Origin: Verticillium longisporum
Taxonomy: Eukaryota; Ascomycota; Sordariomycetes; Glomerellales; Plectosphaerellaceae
NCBI GenBank assembly: GCA_019188255.1
Contig: JAETXT010000013.1
Span: forward strand, 2,108,001 to 2,172,000
Direction: 5' to 3'
DNA length: 64,000 nt
Under the pieces are notes generated by a model. The model saw only the letters and a program-made list of their open reading frames with translations, made no database searches and was not told where the DNA came from. The position numbers and the translations under genes are program-made. Below are positions 1 to 12,448 of this stretch, in pieces (positions within the stretch are counted from its first letter, which is position 1; each line of letters begins with the position of its first letter).

Positions 1-2272
1 ACAGGGAAGAAGTGACAAAGAGCCCAGTAAATGCTAAAAGAAACAGCGAAACCTCCGAAAAAGTTCATTCGGTAGACATATGTAGCGCCGATAGGCACAG
101 AAACTCCGAGCTCACCGACAAAGCCCACAAAATTAATGAGAATGCCGGCCACGTATGCGACGTAAGCTCGCCAATGAATTCCGTAAGAGTAGTAGTAGGT
201 ACTCCCTTTTCGTGCGTTGAAGAGGTCGGTCACGATCAGATAGCCCCTGCGAACGGCATAGTAATCGGAGCACATAACGCCGGCAATAGAACTGAGGAAC
301 ACACTATAGGCTGACAAATAGGTCGTAAACTGGTTCGAGTCGGACTGAAGCGCGAAGTGGTCAGCGCTTGCGATCCAGAGTTCACGACTAGGGATACATA
401 CCAGAAGTTTCCAAGGACACATCGCCAAGGCCAGGCCAGCACAGACATAACTTCCTCGTCTGATATTCACCCATCGTGGTGCCAGAGCAGTCATATCGGT
501 ACCTGCACTGATGCTGTTTGCTGCAATATTGGTTCCTGTGGGAAGTTCACACGTCAGTCCGGTTCCGAAAGAGTGGAAGGAAGTAGGAGTGAAATAGTGA
601 GGGAAGAAGGCTATATGAATCAGTGGCTTGAAAAGGAGATCTTACCCAACTGAGCCAATGCAAAACATAGCGCAATGACAAAAACGCCAAATCGTTCAGC
701 TAGAAGGACATCGTTAGCTCCACATATAGCTTGAACTTTCGTCGCTGCAGTCACCTACCAGAGTTACCGTGCTCGACATATCGTTCCAGGACCACAAGTG
801 GATCCCAAACCGGAGCTTCGTTGTAAATCACAGCCGAGGCCGACGAGACAATAATGCCGACTAGCGAGGTGCAAGCAAACCCGATTGGCTGGCCAAATCA
901 GCAACTCATTGGTCTAATCAGGCTCCAAAGATCAAGGTCCTTACGATGGTGAAAAGCTGGCTCCAAAGAGCATCCCGAGGCTTGATGGCAAATCTGCTAA
1001 AGTCACAGCCATTGACGACCCTAGAAACAGAGTTAGCCATGCTTTCTAACCGGAGAATCCAGACATTCCACAGTCGGATTCTTACAGGGTCGCAAAATTT
1101 GCTATCGAGCTCATAACTCCTTGCACGAATGCCCATGCAAGGTCATTCCCACGTATGGTGGCAGGCTGCCTGAAAATTGGGCCTAGCCCTCCAGCTTTGG
1201 AAACTGTCCAAGCTAACAGCGCAATGCCGGCCACTGGGACCACGTAGGACTTCACCGTGAACAGGTGACGAAGTTTGTGCACTGGGAGCCAAAGAAACTA
1301 GGCGAGATCAGTGCCTGGACACTTAGGTTGGCCCGCAGTAGATGATGTTTCCATGCGGAGAGTGCTATTTGTCGGACAGGATGGGGGAAGGACCTACAGG
1401 CAGAGAAAACAGCCAGAACAGAAAGAAAGATACAAAGTCGGCAGTGGTCGTGTCGCTAAATGCGTGCGTAGGAATATTTTCGCGATCCTGCTATACGTTA
1501 GCAAACTATCGATGAACAGATTGTGCAATGATTGACTTACCCAACTCTTCCAGATGCTATGGATCATGACGTAGAAACACCTTCCTCCCAGCCATGCCTG
1601 CACCGCATACTGCCGAGTGTCAGCCTAGGGCTCCCTAGCCGGCCGTGGTTGTAAGTAGCCACCGATCAAACAAGTATCAGACGGCTTTGAGCCACGGAAG
1701 AATATACTCACCCACACACACGCCATGACTGTGCGGTTCAGGACAGGAAACAAACTGCCCCAAATGCCGAACGAGCTCCGACATACAACGGGAAAGGAAA
1801 TGTGATAGACGGCTCCTATCCTAGCAACGAGAACAACGAAGATACCCGCGAAACTGTAGCCGCAGATGATTGCAATCCACGCCTGCCACCATGCCATACC
1901 GCTTACTGTCATGGATGAGGCGATCATGAGAGTGTTTATATTGAGACCTGTATCGATCTATTAGCACGGTGCGACGGCCCCCTATTGAGGCACACGGCGA
2001 ACTCACAGTCAGCGATCCAGTATCCGCAGAAGTTCCAAGGACCCCACACTCTTCGTGCGGTCTCTACAGGCTTTAGATCATGGTTGATGAGCTGTGAACA
2101 ATTAGCATCCTGTGCGTCTCACAATGAAGTTCAGAGGTCAGTGCGGGATTCTTACCATAAGCTGAGCTGTTGATAGACCTTCTTCCGTCTGCTCCACAGC
2201 CATTTTGTTGGCCCAGTACTTGGCCTTTGACCCGTGGAAACGCTGTCTAGATGGCGCTCCTGAAGTGTCCAT
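1..2272 (-). CDS. NCS1-family nucleobase permease (uracil/allantoin type), 3' end outside window
   Basis: Plasma-membrane symporter of the nucleobase-cation-symport-1 family, expected to import uracil, allantoin or a related compound. I joined eleven exons: 2272-2156, 2091-2007, 1947-1712, 1609-1541, 1487-1398, 1297-1086, 1020-945, 888-759, 699-646, 535-402 and 344-1. All donors are GT and all phases agree, giving about 515 residues without a stop. Family landmarks appear in order: NHDLKPVE, WGPWNF, LNIN near the first helix, MAWWQAW, WLGGRCFY, VHKLRHLFTVK, CDFSRFA-KPRDA, QLGTNIAANSISAGTDMTAL, and SDYYAVRRGYL. The start is the first Met of a 39-residue first exon ending in a GTAAGA donor. The start of the hydrophilic C-terminal tail is beyond base 1. 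The exact substrate cannot be read from sequence. A decayed relative lies at 18434-19470. Confidence 0.88.
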
Positions 2273-3984
2273 TTTGCCTGAAAAGTGGTGCGGATCGGCC
2301 GGTTCAGTGGGGATAGAAATAGTGTTGCAATATTGTAATTGAGTGAAAGAGAAAAGAAGAAATTCGCAGTCTTTTTGTTATGTCTCTTGTTCTTGGTGGA
2401 GCTATGACGGAATGCCCAATACAATAACCGGACAGTAAGATCCGTGGGATATTCTCGAGGTATGGTGGGACAATCTTGGTACTGGCTGGTAGGAGTGCTT
2501 CCGATGTTGAATACCAAGACACAGATCCAGCCATCCAAGGCAGGCCAGGTGGAAAGAGAGACATGTCGATAAATGGAGAGAGATGTACATTTATATATAT
2601 CTCTCTCGGCAGCAAGGCTCACATGCTACTGCATAGCGCAGAATCCAAGGCATGGTTGGAATCGGTCGCCTCCCAGCAATCATTACCTATCTAGCTCGTC
2701 ATGGGGGACAGCTCTGGTGGAACTACCGATATCAGCCCCCCACACGGCCCCCTGTCGCACGGGTCAAGGTCGAGATCCCCAAGCCTACAAGTGCTGTTCC
2801 TGTTGGCCCTGTCCAGTCAGAACAGGCCAGAACGTGCCGGCGGCGAGACCATTTGACACCACATGCCACGCGACGATAATGCATGGCCGTGTATCGGCAA
2901 GCCCGCTGTGCGCCACGGCAGCATAAAGAATGCGGATTACCACGGCCGAAGGGAGCATCCACCAGACTCAAGCTTCGGGGGTGGCGCCATTGGCTTCAAC
3001 CAGCGGCATCTTATCGCCGTTCTCGTCCCCGGCCGCACGGGCGGGGCTTCATTGGGCAGGCACGCGCAGCTTATCGTAGCGGAGTGTCCCCGCTAGCAGG
3101 CTACCCATTACTCGATCTCATCGAGTCAAACTCGTGATACGTCTGACGACACGATACAGATTATGTTGCCGCTCGCCCAATCATACTGACATCGCATAGC
3201 TCAGGGGATCAACTTCCCTACGATGTACAACCCGTGAATGAACTTGCCAGGCTCACGATCAGGGTTGGGACAAGGGTTCCTCCCCGCCGTCCACAAAGGA
3301 CTCTACCCCAGAAGAAGGCTTGTCTCGTGTCCCCTCCTCTCCCTCTAATTGTAGTAGGGAGTTTTTCAGAATCGGCCGTATGCAGATAACGGAGTCCCAG
3401 CTGAGGCCTTAGCTTGGACCCTTGACAGCATCGGCACTTCACCAGTCAGCACCATACTCGGAGCTTCCCCCCCCCCCCCGATTTCGCTTATGTCTCAATT
3501 GGGGAAGAAGGCCATCCGTGGCTGCGGGGGTGGGAAAGTCCACGAAGAAAAACCTACGTCGGTGAGTGGGAAGGCTTCGAATCAATTCCTCAGGTCGCCA
3601 GTGTCAATTTCGAATCAGGCCAAGCTCTCAAACGCCGCTGGCTGGCGCAACATGGCTGTCCTTTACTCATCGCCTTCTTACCAGCCGCGGCGCTGCTCTC
3701 ATCGCTTCGAGCTCGTCGATGCCTCGGGTTCTAGCCGCACCCAGGACCTGTTGCAAATTTCACCGAGAGCGCGCTAAGAGCACAAGAAGTCTAGTGTATC
3801 TTTTATTTGCGGGCGAGCGTGACCCACTTATCGCGTTCTTATTTGACTCGATGAGATCAAGTAACAGACAGCACGCGGGTTGGCTCCGGGATGCAGCTAA
3901 TAGGGTAGTGACTCAAGTTCATCCCCCCCAATCCAGAGAAACCTCGGGGGGGTAATAGCATATACAACTCAAGGTGCACGGGCC
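2273..3984. other. Gene-free stretch of normal base composition
   Basis: This 1.7 kb stretch lies between the permease start and the first RIP island. It should hold the permease promoter in its first few hundred bases. Open frames on both strands are short, have no recognisable motif and no convincing splice chain. A run of nine or more C sits at about 3470-3480. I see no gene, tRNA or repeat boundary here. Confidence 0.5.
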
Positions 3985-4049
3985 CTATATAGTATATATA
4001 GTATAATTTAAAATATTAATATATTAAGAATTAAGGGTATTTAATATAT

Positions 4050-4340
4050 ATATATATAAATATATACTAGGTATATACTTAGTATATACTTAGAATAAGC
4101 CTAGTATATACTTTAGAGAGCTAGATTCCTAAAGTAAGTTAGGTATATACTTAGTATATACCTAGTATATACCTAGTATATACTACCTTAAGTATATACC
4201 TAATCTACCTACTTTAGAGACCTAGTTCTAGGGGCATATACCTAACCTACCTACTTTAAGGACCTAGTTCTAAAGGCATATACTAGGTATATATTAAATA
4301 TATACTAAGTATATACCTAACTTACTAAAGTAGGGCTAGT
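4050..4340. repeat. Low-complexity TATATACCTAG-like tandem tract
   Basis: Short units resembling TATATACCTAG and TATATACTTAG recur imperfectly, interleaved with two similar longer units containing CTACTTTA-GA-GACCTAGTTCTA (around 4208-4234 and 4250-4276). It looks like a decayed tandem array inside the RIP island. No function is suggested by the sequence. Confidence 0.55.
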
Positions 4341-5901
4341 AATAATCTTAACTAATTAAAGTAATAAAGTAATTATTTAAGAAAAAGATAGGTCCTTAAA
4401 TATATAATATCGGATTAATAATATATCCCTTAGGGGTCCTTATAATAAGTCTAGCTAATATCTATTTCCCTAATTGGCTACTCCTTATTACCTTATCGCT
4501 AAGCTATACCTTTCTACCCTACCTAGTTTTAATCGTCCCTAAAAGAGTCCTTATCTCTTAAGATTAGGACCTCCTTTTTTTAAGAAGACGGGCAGGGCAG
4601 GTTCTCCTAATTAGAATTAAATAAGTCCCTAAAGCTATAAATAAAGGAAAGAAAGTAATTATAATATATATAAATATCCTAGAATTAGCCTTTAATTCCC
4701 TAAATCCGATTATCTAGAGCGCCTCTAAAGACCTAGCCTCTATAGGGGCTCTTTAATATTAAGCTAAGCCTAAGCTACTTTAATAATAGCTTTCTATTAT
4801 ATTTTATCCTATTCTAAACTAATATAATATCGAGGCTATCCCTCCTAGCCTAGATACTATAATAGTAAGTAAACTATAGTCCCTATAATAATAGCATTTA
4901 CGATAACTATAATATAAGTATCTATATATTAATTTATCTATTCTTCCTTTAAATATATTAATAGGGGATATCTTAATCGAGAGTCTAGCTTAACCGCTAT
5001 AAGGTTAAGGATAGTATATAGGTTTAGACTTAGGTTACCCTAATTAGACCTAGTAGGGGTACTTAGAGTACTTAGAGTCTTCTCTTTTAGTAGGATAAAT
5101 AGAATTAACCTATAACTCGAACTTAGACGTTTTATAAAGGGCTTTATAATTATAATACTTCCTATAAATATAATAATCCGAGTTCTCTTATATAGCTTAA
5201 TTAATATAGCTAGATTAAGCGAACTATAAAGGTTAATCTATAATCGTAGCATTTTAATAGGCTTATTAATAATATTATTAGCTTTAGGGTCTCTAAGTCC
5301 TATCGATTCTAAAGAATCCTCGACTTCTTATAAAGAACTAAATAGCTTCTATTATATATCCTAAGTAAGCGCTTTCTTAAAGAGGACTATAGATTTATTT
5401 ATTTTCTCGAATTCCTCCTATTTAGGATTAATAGGCCTATCTATTCTATAAATTCCCTAAAGGGTAGCCTTATCGTCTATAATATTAGCTTCTATTAGTT
5501 TAGGTCTTATATAGTAAATAAACGAATTAACCTAGCTTAGATTAAATTACTTATTAATCTAGGTCTTATAATAATAATAAAGGCAATTATTATAATTAGC
5601 TTTATTATATAGATCGTCGTTTAAATATATAGCCGATATCTTTATATTAAATAATCCTTCGAGGAAGACCGAGTAAGCTAAATCAAATATATAGAGTCTA
5701 TAAGAGTATATATCCTATTATTAAGGGGATTAGAGGATACTAAATTATAAATATAAAGCCTTAATTAAAATATCTAAGATACTATTAAACCTATAAAGTT
5801 CCTCTAAATAGGTTATAATTTAAATAATTTCCTTTTTAGCTATACCCCTAAAGTAACTATTAATAGTAAAGAATTACTATATCTATTAATTAATAATTAA
5901 G

Positions 5902-6188
5902 TGTTGAACCAATATTAGGGGGTTCCCTAGGGCAGTGATCTCGGTAGGGGATCACCGATATGGTGATCACCGTGGCTGGGATTCACAGCTCTCAGGAGCA
6001 CGTGAATCACAGCTTACGTGATCGGTGAATCAGATGGGTATATCTGACTCACGTAGGTAGTGGTAATTCAGAGAGAGATCATCAACTACATCACAAGACT
6101 TATATCACCTACCCTACCTATTCAGAGCTCTCAGGCACAGCCAAAGCAATGAAACGGGGTTCACATAAGCAGTGAAGCCCTCTCAACA
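5902..6188 (+). repeat. Solo LTR, 287 bp, with TTAAG target duplication
   Basis: The segment starts TGTTGA and ends TCAACA, the TG...CA inverted ends of an LTR, and is flanked on both sides by TTAAG (5897-5901 and 6189-6193), a 5-bp target-site duplication. No internal retrotransposon sequence is attached, so it is a solo LTR. Unlike the DNA around it, it keeps CA and TG dinucleotides and so has largely escaped RIP. Two further copies lie at 7524-7814 and, inverted, at 8907-9198. Confidence 0.85.
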
Positions 6189-7523
6189 TTAAGAGAATTT
6201 AATAGTTTTTACTAATATTAATAGAAGTTATTATAAAGCGGGCTTCCTAGAGTATATTTATTATTTCTTAGCTTATTAAAGTACTATTATTATAGCCCCC
6301 TATCTATAAAGTACTAGAATTAAGGACTTAATATAATAGTTACTTTAATTAGGGCTTTATAAGTACTTTAAGACTAATAGCTATCTCCTAAGTAGAGAAC
6401 TATATATTCTTTTCTATACTATTATATATTAAAACTAAATAAAACTTATCTTCCTAGCTAGCTATATCCTAGCCCTAGCTATTAGGAGGGAGGTATTCGC
6501 TAACCCTTATTAATACGATTCTTTTAAGATATAGATTAGAGATAGAAATAGTAAGCTTCTTTAAAAGATTAATCTAATCGGGAAATAAAGAGGTATAAGG
6601 TACTCTATATAGATTATAAGACGCTAGAAAGAGTAATTAAATAGTATTACTACTAGGCCTTACCTAGTAAAATAGCTAGACTCCTAAGATATATTTTCGG
6701 CCTATTCTTACTTTCTATTACTTCTATTTATCTAGTACTAAGTATTTTTATAAGGTCTAATTAATATATTAATTAGATTAGTTCCTTTTAAGGGAATCGA
6801 TATAAACCCTATTAAGTATAATATTAAAATAATTAAATATATTATAATTAATTCGGAATTACTTATTTTCTAAATTAAATATAAGCTTATCTAAGAGCAT
6901 TACTATTATCGAGATAAGTATAGGCTTTAGCTAATTAGAGGAAATAGGGAAGAGCGCTTCCTAATTAGTTTATAATATAGGAGTTCTAAGTAGATTAAAG
7001 GGGTCGGTCCTTATAGCTATTAGAATAATAGGGTAACTCTTATAAATATTATCTTTATATAATATATAATTACTTTTAGATATTTTAATAAATAATTAGG
7101 GGAATTATATTAAAAGTAAATAAAAAGGAAAAAGTAAAGTAAATTATAAATAAAAAAAGTAGAAGGAGAGGAGAGGTTATAATAAAAAGAATGAAAAAGA
7201 GGGTAATATTTAGAGAATAGAATAATAAATTATATTATTACTTTAATTAAGTTATTTATAAGTAGGAAGAGTATTTAAGAAGTAGATAGAGGAGGTCTAT
7301 AGGTATAATATTTATATTCGAGAAAGAGAGAAGTTCTTTAATTAAAGCGAGAATTCCCCTTCCCTTTTATAATAATAGACTATAAAATCGATTATTCTAT
7401 TAAGAAACTACTAATTCTAAGTAATTTAATAATAAATTATTATCCTAATTAGGAAAGAAAGGGGTTAATAAATCTATTAAGAGATTATTAATTTAAAGTA
7501 ATTAAGTTAAATAGTATTATCCT

Positions 7524-7814
7524 TATTAAACTAATATTAGGGAATCGCTTAGGGTAGTAATTACTATATAGGATTTACTAATATAGTAATTACTAGGGCT
7601 AGGATTTATAGCTCTTAGGAGTATATAATTTATAGCTTATATAATTAGTAAATTAAATAAATATATCTAATTTATATAAATAGTAATAATTTAGAAAGAG
7701 ATTAATTAATTAATAATTATAAGTCTTATATTACCTACTCTACCTATTTAGAGCTCTTAAGTATAATTAAAGTAATAAATTAGGGTTTATATAAATAATA
7801 AAGCCCTCTTAATA
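7524..7814 (+). repeat. Heavily RIP-mutated copy of the 287-bp LTR
   Basis: This aligns along its whole length with the LTR at 5902-6188, but nearly every CA and TG of that copy reads TA here; for example the start TGTTGAACC has become TATTAAACT. The flanks (ATCCT and TTAAT) show no target duplication, so it may be one end of a larger destroyed element rather than a solo LTR. Confidence 0.75.
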
Positions 7815-8906
7815 TTAATTAGTATTATATTTAATATAATATAGAATAGCTAGAGCTAGAGAAGTTAAGATCGATCCTATAAATAGTAAATTTATTATAT
7901 ATAAGCTTATCGATTACGCTTTATAAATAATTATAAGAGTACTATTTACTTTAAGTATTTTAGGACTCTTATAAGAATTTAATAGTAGGGAAATCCCCTA
8001 TTACGTAATCTATAGGAGCACTATCTACTTCGAGTATCTTAGGACTCCTATATCTAAGATTACTATTTAAGCTATATTATTAGCTATTAAATTTAATAAA
8101 CGAAGCTCTATAGAATAGTTAATTAGCTATAATAGAGCTTTAATAAAATTAATAATAATAAGCTCCTTAGATTATAATAATAGCTCTATAATAGAGCTAG
8201 AGAGTATTAAAAAGATATAATAGGAATTTAATAATATTTTAAAGGAATTTAATATATTATACTTAATATAGAAGGTTAGGAAGGGTCTCGATATTAACTT
8301 TATCGTTAATAGAATAGAATTATAGTTCCCTAGATTACTAGATTTAATATCTATAGATTTTAAAAGTACTTAGATCCTTAAAGTAATAAGTATATATAGA
8401 ACTATAAAAGGAGTTTACCTCTTAGAAGCATTTATTAAAGACTTCTAAAGCTAGACTAAAGAGGACTTCGATTCCTATAATTTAATAATTACTTAAATAT
8501 TAAAGGTATATTTAATAGATTATAGGATCCCTCTTCTTAGAATAATAAATATTAAAATATTAAAGAGATTAATCTTAATATTCTTATAAGAAGAGATATT
8601 TAATATAATAGAATTAATTATTATTAATTAGGATTTAGTACTTTAAAGAATAGAGGAATAGGGAGATTAATAGGACGATAAATAGTAATCTATAGGGAAT
8701 ATTTAGCTATCCTAAATCCGAAAACTATAAATAGGGAAGATAGATCCCTAATAGCCCCTAGTTCTAAGGTTATTTAATTAATAGAATAGATAATCTAATT
8801 AATAAGAGATAATACTTTAATTATAAAGGAATAAGATTTTACTTTTAAATATTATTTTAAACCTATTATATTAGTATTATATTCTATTATTATATAAATC
8901 GGTTAA

Positions 8907-9198
8907 TATTGAGAGGGCTTTACTGCTTATATAAACCCTGATTCATTACTTTAGCTGTGCCTGAGAGCTCTGAATCGGTAGGGTAGGTAATATAAGGGTT
9001 GTGATAATTAAAAATGATTCTATCTCTCTAAATCACTGCTACCTACGTGAATCAGATATACCTATCTGATTCACCGATTACGTAAGCTGTGAATCACGTG
9101 CTCCTGAGAGCTGTGAATCCCAGCCCCGGTGATCACTATATTAGTGAATCCTATACGGTGATCACCGACCTAGGTAATCCCCTAATATTAGTTTAATA
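8907..9198 (-). repeat. Inverted, lightly RIP-mutated solo LTR with GTTAA duplication
   Basis: This is the reverse complement of the LTR at 5902-6188, with scattered C-to-T and G-to-A changes (its outer TGTTGA reads TATTGA, its inner end TTCAACA reads TTTAATA). GTTAA flanks it at 8902-8906 and 9199-9203, so it is an independent solo LTR insertion. Its mutation load lies between those of the other two copies. Confidence 0.82.
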
Positions 9199-9699
9199 GT
9201 TAATTTATTAATTAATAGATCTCTAATTAAGTAATTTATATTATTATAGAATAAAGAAAGTAATTATTCTAAGGAGATTTATAATATCCTTAATAATAAA
9301 ATAAGGATATTTATAGATATTTACGAATTATTATAAATCTAGTATATATAGCTCTATATACTCTTTTTAAATATACTTTTAAAGTATATATAAGCTTTCT
9401 TCTTAGAATATATAAATTAAAATATATAATTCTAATAAATATATTTAATAATTAAATAATAATTTAATTTAAAGATTAATAAAGTATAATATTATATAGA
9501 TTAGAGCTTAATAATATTCTATTCTATAATAATAGAAGCTAATAATATAGGAAAGCTATAAATAGAAGTTCTCTAAATCCTTCTAGATAAGCTTTAGCGA
9601 TATTAAAGAGTATTTAGCTTTATATTTAGGGAAGAAACTTATCTCTATATAAATACTCTAAGGGCAATTTAAGGTATCCTAGAGCTAAAGATAATATTA

Positions 9700-10586
9700 A
9701 TAAAGCTAAAGCGATCTTTTAATATATTATCTATATAGCTTAAGAGTATATTAAAGGTAGAAGAGAATATGAGAATACTTAAATACTTCTATATTAATAG
9801 ATATTATAAGAGTAGATATTACTAAATTAATAGAAGGGGAGATTATAAAGAGTAATTAATATATAGAACTAATAATTATAAAATTATTAAAATTCATAAA
9901 TACTAAATATATTCTAAACTAGATAATAGATTAATGAAGTATTCTCCTAAAGAGTAATAATATTTAAAAGAATAATAGAAATATATATAGGAAGTATATA
10001 GAGATTAATAGAAAGGATATTATTAGTTTCTAATAATAATAGAACCTATTAAGAGTTCGGAATTAGATAATCCTATTTCTAATAAGCTAGGAGTAGACGA
10101 TCTTTATAGGTCTAATCCTAAGAATAAATTAATAAATACTTATATTATATACTTCCTAGTAAATAAATCGTTCTAATATAGAATTAAAGGGAATAATCTA
10201 AAAGCTAAAATAATAATTTTAATAGAATAGCTCTTTATTTAATATTAGATTAATAATACTTCTATATAATATAGTATTATCCTTAATATAAATATAATAT
10301 TAGTTTCTATAATAGGAGCTTTATAAATAAAGGCCCTAATAGCCCTAATACTAAGCTTAATAATTAATAAATAGGGAATAGGGGCTAGAATAAGATTAAG
10401 AATAGGAAATCCTATTTCTATAATAGAGGAGATTATTATTTTAATATAAATTAAGAGAATTACGTTCTATATTATCCTAATAGATACCTTATTCCTCCTT
10501 TATATTAAGGATATAAACGATCTTAGAATCTATTTAGATAATATTCGTAATAAGCTAGTAAAGTATATTAAGGAGCTCTAGGAGTA
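9700..10586 (+). mobile_element. Ty1/Copia retrotransposon relic (gag/protease region)
   Basis: The plus-strand translation, reading through RIP stops, ends with a segment (about 10440-10580) containing FYIILIDTLFLLYIKDIN followed by RIYLDNIRNKLV. It matches the pattern of fungal Copia polyproteins downstream of the protease, where the family has an F-H-V-x-x-x-D-T-P-F-L-L-x-L-x-D-M-D-R-L-x-V-Y-F-N-N string. Upstream there is a fainter hydrophilic segment where gag would be. The homology is cut at 10586 by the pogo element and does not resume on its other side. Assignment to Copia rests on this one string. Confidence 0.55.
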
Positions 10587-10632
10587 ACGTAATCCACAAG
10601 CGAGTGGTTCACCCAAGCGAGTGGTTCACTTC
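10587..10632 (+). repeat. Left terminal inverted repeat of the pogo element
   Basis: This 46-bp repeat pairs with 12401-12446, with one mismatch (A here, T in the complement of the right copy) at repeat position 30. It holds two direct copies of the GCGAGTGGTTCAC core. Confidence 0.93.
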
Positions 10633-10684
10633 GCCCGGGCCCACGACCTACACCTGAATTCTACAGATTCCACCTCCGCCCGCG

Positions 10685-12339
10685 ATGGAGACTCTTTCAA
10701 AAGAAGGTCAATTATTCCTTGCTATCCAAGCTATGGACAATGACCCGAACCTAAGCGCCCGGAGTGCTGCGAGGATCTACACCGTCCCCTTAACGACGCT
10801 CCTCCGACGCCAGAAGGGCAAACCCTCCCGACGCGAAAGCCCGCCCAATTCTGCCAAATTAACAGTACTAGAAGAGAAAACTATTGTCGAATATATCCTT
10901 GACCTAGATGCGCGATCTTACCCTCCCCGGTTGGGTGAGGTCGGAGATATGGCGAATCGCCTGCTTGCCGACCGTGACGCGCCACGCGTCGGGAAGAACT
11001 GGGCCGCAAACTTCGTCAAACGGCAACCAGAGCTCCGGACGCGTTTCTTTCGCAAGTACGACTACAAGAGGGCCCAATGCGAAGATCCGGACGCGATAAA
11101 CGCGTGGTTCCGCCTCGTGCATAACATGATCGCCAAGTACGGCATCCAAGAGGCTGACATGTACAACTTTGACGAGACCGGCTTCCAGATGGGCGTTATC
11201 GCCAACGGAATGGTCGTGACCAGTTCGGAAAGACGGTCCAATGTGAAGATGAGGCAGCCAGGCAACCGGGAATGGGTTACGGTGATCCAGGGCGTTGGCG
11301 CGTTGGGTTTCTCCGTCCCGCCGTTCATCGTGGTTTCGGGCAAGTACCACCTCTCGAGCTGGTACCAGGACGACGCGATTTCTCGCGACTGGAGAATCGC
11401 AACATCTCCAAACGGCTGGACGACGAATGATATTGGTCTGGAATGGATTCGGCATTTTGACAGGCATACAAAGTCCCGTACTTCGGGCGGTTATCGCCTA
11501 CTGATCCTGGATGGCCACGAAAGTCACCACTCGGTCGACTTCGAACTCTACTGCAAGGAGAACAACATCATCACACTCTGTATGCCTCCTCATTCGTCAC
11601 ATCTACTCCAGCCTCTCGATGTTGGGTGTTTTGGCCCACTAAAGAAAGCATACGGTCGGCAAATCGAGGATAGGATGAGGGCGGGTACAACGCACATCAG
11701 CAAAGAGGACTTCTTCCCGGCGTTTTCGGCTGCATTTCAGCAAGCAATGACAGAAAAAACATCCAGGGAGGCTTTCGAGGAGCGGGGCTTGTCCCCCATA
11801 ACCCGGAAACAGTCCTGTCAAAGCTGGATGTGAGGTTGAGGACGACGACGCCTCCGGGGACGTCCCACGGGGAGCGTGATTCTTGGGTCTCTAAGACGCC
11901 CACTAACCTGCTCGAGGCAGGTTCCCAGACTGACTTCATCAAAGGGCGAATCTCACGCCACCAGGGAAGCTCCCCAACGTCAATTTTAGATGCTGTTGAC
12001 TATCTTGCGAAGGGGACGCGGGGTGTTATGCACCAGATCGCTCTTTTGAAGTCAGAGGTTATGATCCTTCGAGAGGAAAATGCTACACTAAGCCGACGCC
12101 GGAGGGCCAAAAAGCTACGTCTCCGGGAAGGAGGAAGCATGGCTGTAGGCGAGGGACAGGACAAGATTGCTCAGAAGGAAGTAGATATCCAGATAAAAGA
12201 GGAAACGCTGCAGAACCCGGGTCCCGCGTCGTGGTCCCAGCCGAAGAAACGATGCTGTAGCGTATGCGGGAAGACCGGCCACAACGCGAGAACTTGTCAG
12301 GTAGCTATCTCATCGTCTGCAAAAGACGAGGAGGAGTGA
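10685..12339 (+). pseudogene. Pogo/Fot1-type transposase with one frameshift
   Basis: This is the DDE transposase of the surrounding element. The first frame (10685-11833) has an N-terminal HTH region (about residues 15-45), a CENP-B/Tc5-type DNA-binding region with NWAANFVKRQPEL, then a DDE_1 core: NFDETGFQMG supplies the first Asp, LILDGHESHHS the second and HLLQPLDVGCFGPLKK the third. At about 11775-11785 the frame slips. The continuation AGLVPHNPETVLSKLD is in the frame of the second ORF (11830-12339), which ends in a basic coiled region and a CX2CX4HX4C zinc knuckle (CSVCGKTGHNARTC). Joined, the protein would be about 550 residues, normal for the family. The slip lies beside a GGGG and a CCCCC run and could be an assembly error. 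The first ORF alone keeps all three catalytic Asp. Confidence 0.9.
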
Positions 12340-12400
12340 TTTTAATTGATTTACGGCGTTTGGGTTGAGGTTTTCCTCGGAATGTTTGTCGGGTCGGGGT

Positions 12401-12446
12401 GAAGTGAACCACTCGCATGGGTGAACCACTCGCTTGTGGATTACGT
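12401..12446 (-). repeat. Right terminal inverted repeat of the pogo element
   Basis: This is the inverted counterpart of 10587-10632, ending GGATTACGT directly before the TA target dinucleotide. Confidence 0.93.
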
Positions 12447-12448
12447 TA

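Larger units (their letters stand above)
3985..10586. repeat. RIP island 1, left part: AT-rich degenerate transposon block
   Basis: Composition changes abruptly at about 3985 to AT-rich sequence in which CA and TG dinucleotides are almost missing, while CC, CT and CG persist. This is what RIP (CpA to TpA on both strands) leaves behind. No long open frame remains. The block contains a TATATACCTAG-type low-complexity tract at about 4050-4340, three LTR copies (5902-6188, 7524-7814, 8907-9198) and a Copia relic next to the pogo element. The rest, including about 8200-8600 where the plus strand reads like protein with stops at former Gln/Trp codons, I cannot assign to a family. Confidence 0.85.
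10587..12446 (+). mobile_element. Pogo/Fot1-type Tc1-mariner DNA transposon, full length
   Basis: The element is 1860 bp and is bounded by TA on both sides (10585-10586 and 12447-12448), the target used by the Tc1/mariner superfamily. Its 46-bp terminal inverted repeats (10587-10632 and 12401-12446) start ACGTAATCCACAAGCGAG and differ at one base. Each contains two direct copies of AAGCGAGTGGTTCAC-type sequence, a plausible pair of transposase-binding sites. Base composition is normal: CA and TG dinucleotides are present throughout, in contrast to both flanks, so it arrived after RIP or was never exposed to it. The single gene inside carries one frameshift. Left flank is Copia-like and right flank is hAT, see findings. 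Confidence 0.93.

Noticed and set aside
1086..1398. Stops and frame changes in the permease gene as signs of a pseudogene
   Set aside because: They fall in introns: joining 1398 to 1297 and 1086 to 1020 restores the family sequence exactly.
2152..2622. 156-codon minus-strand ORF over the permease start
   Set aside because: Only its end overlaps exon 1, in another frame; the permease N-terminus explains the region.
10685..12339. Programmed frameshift between two transposase ORFs
   Set aside because: Fot1/pogo transposases are single-frame proteins and no slippery heptamer is evident; a plain indel near G/C runs is simpler.
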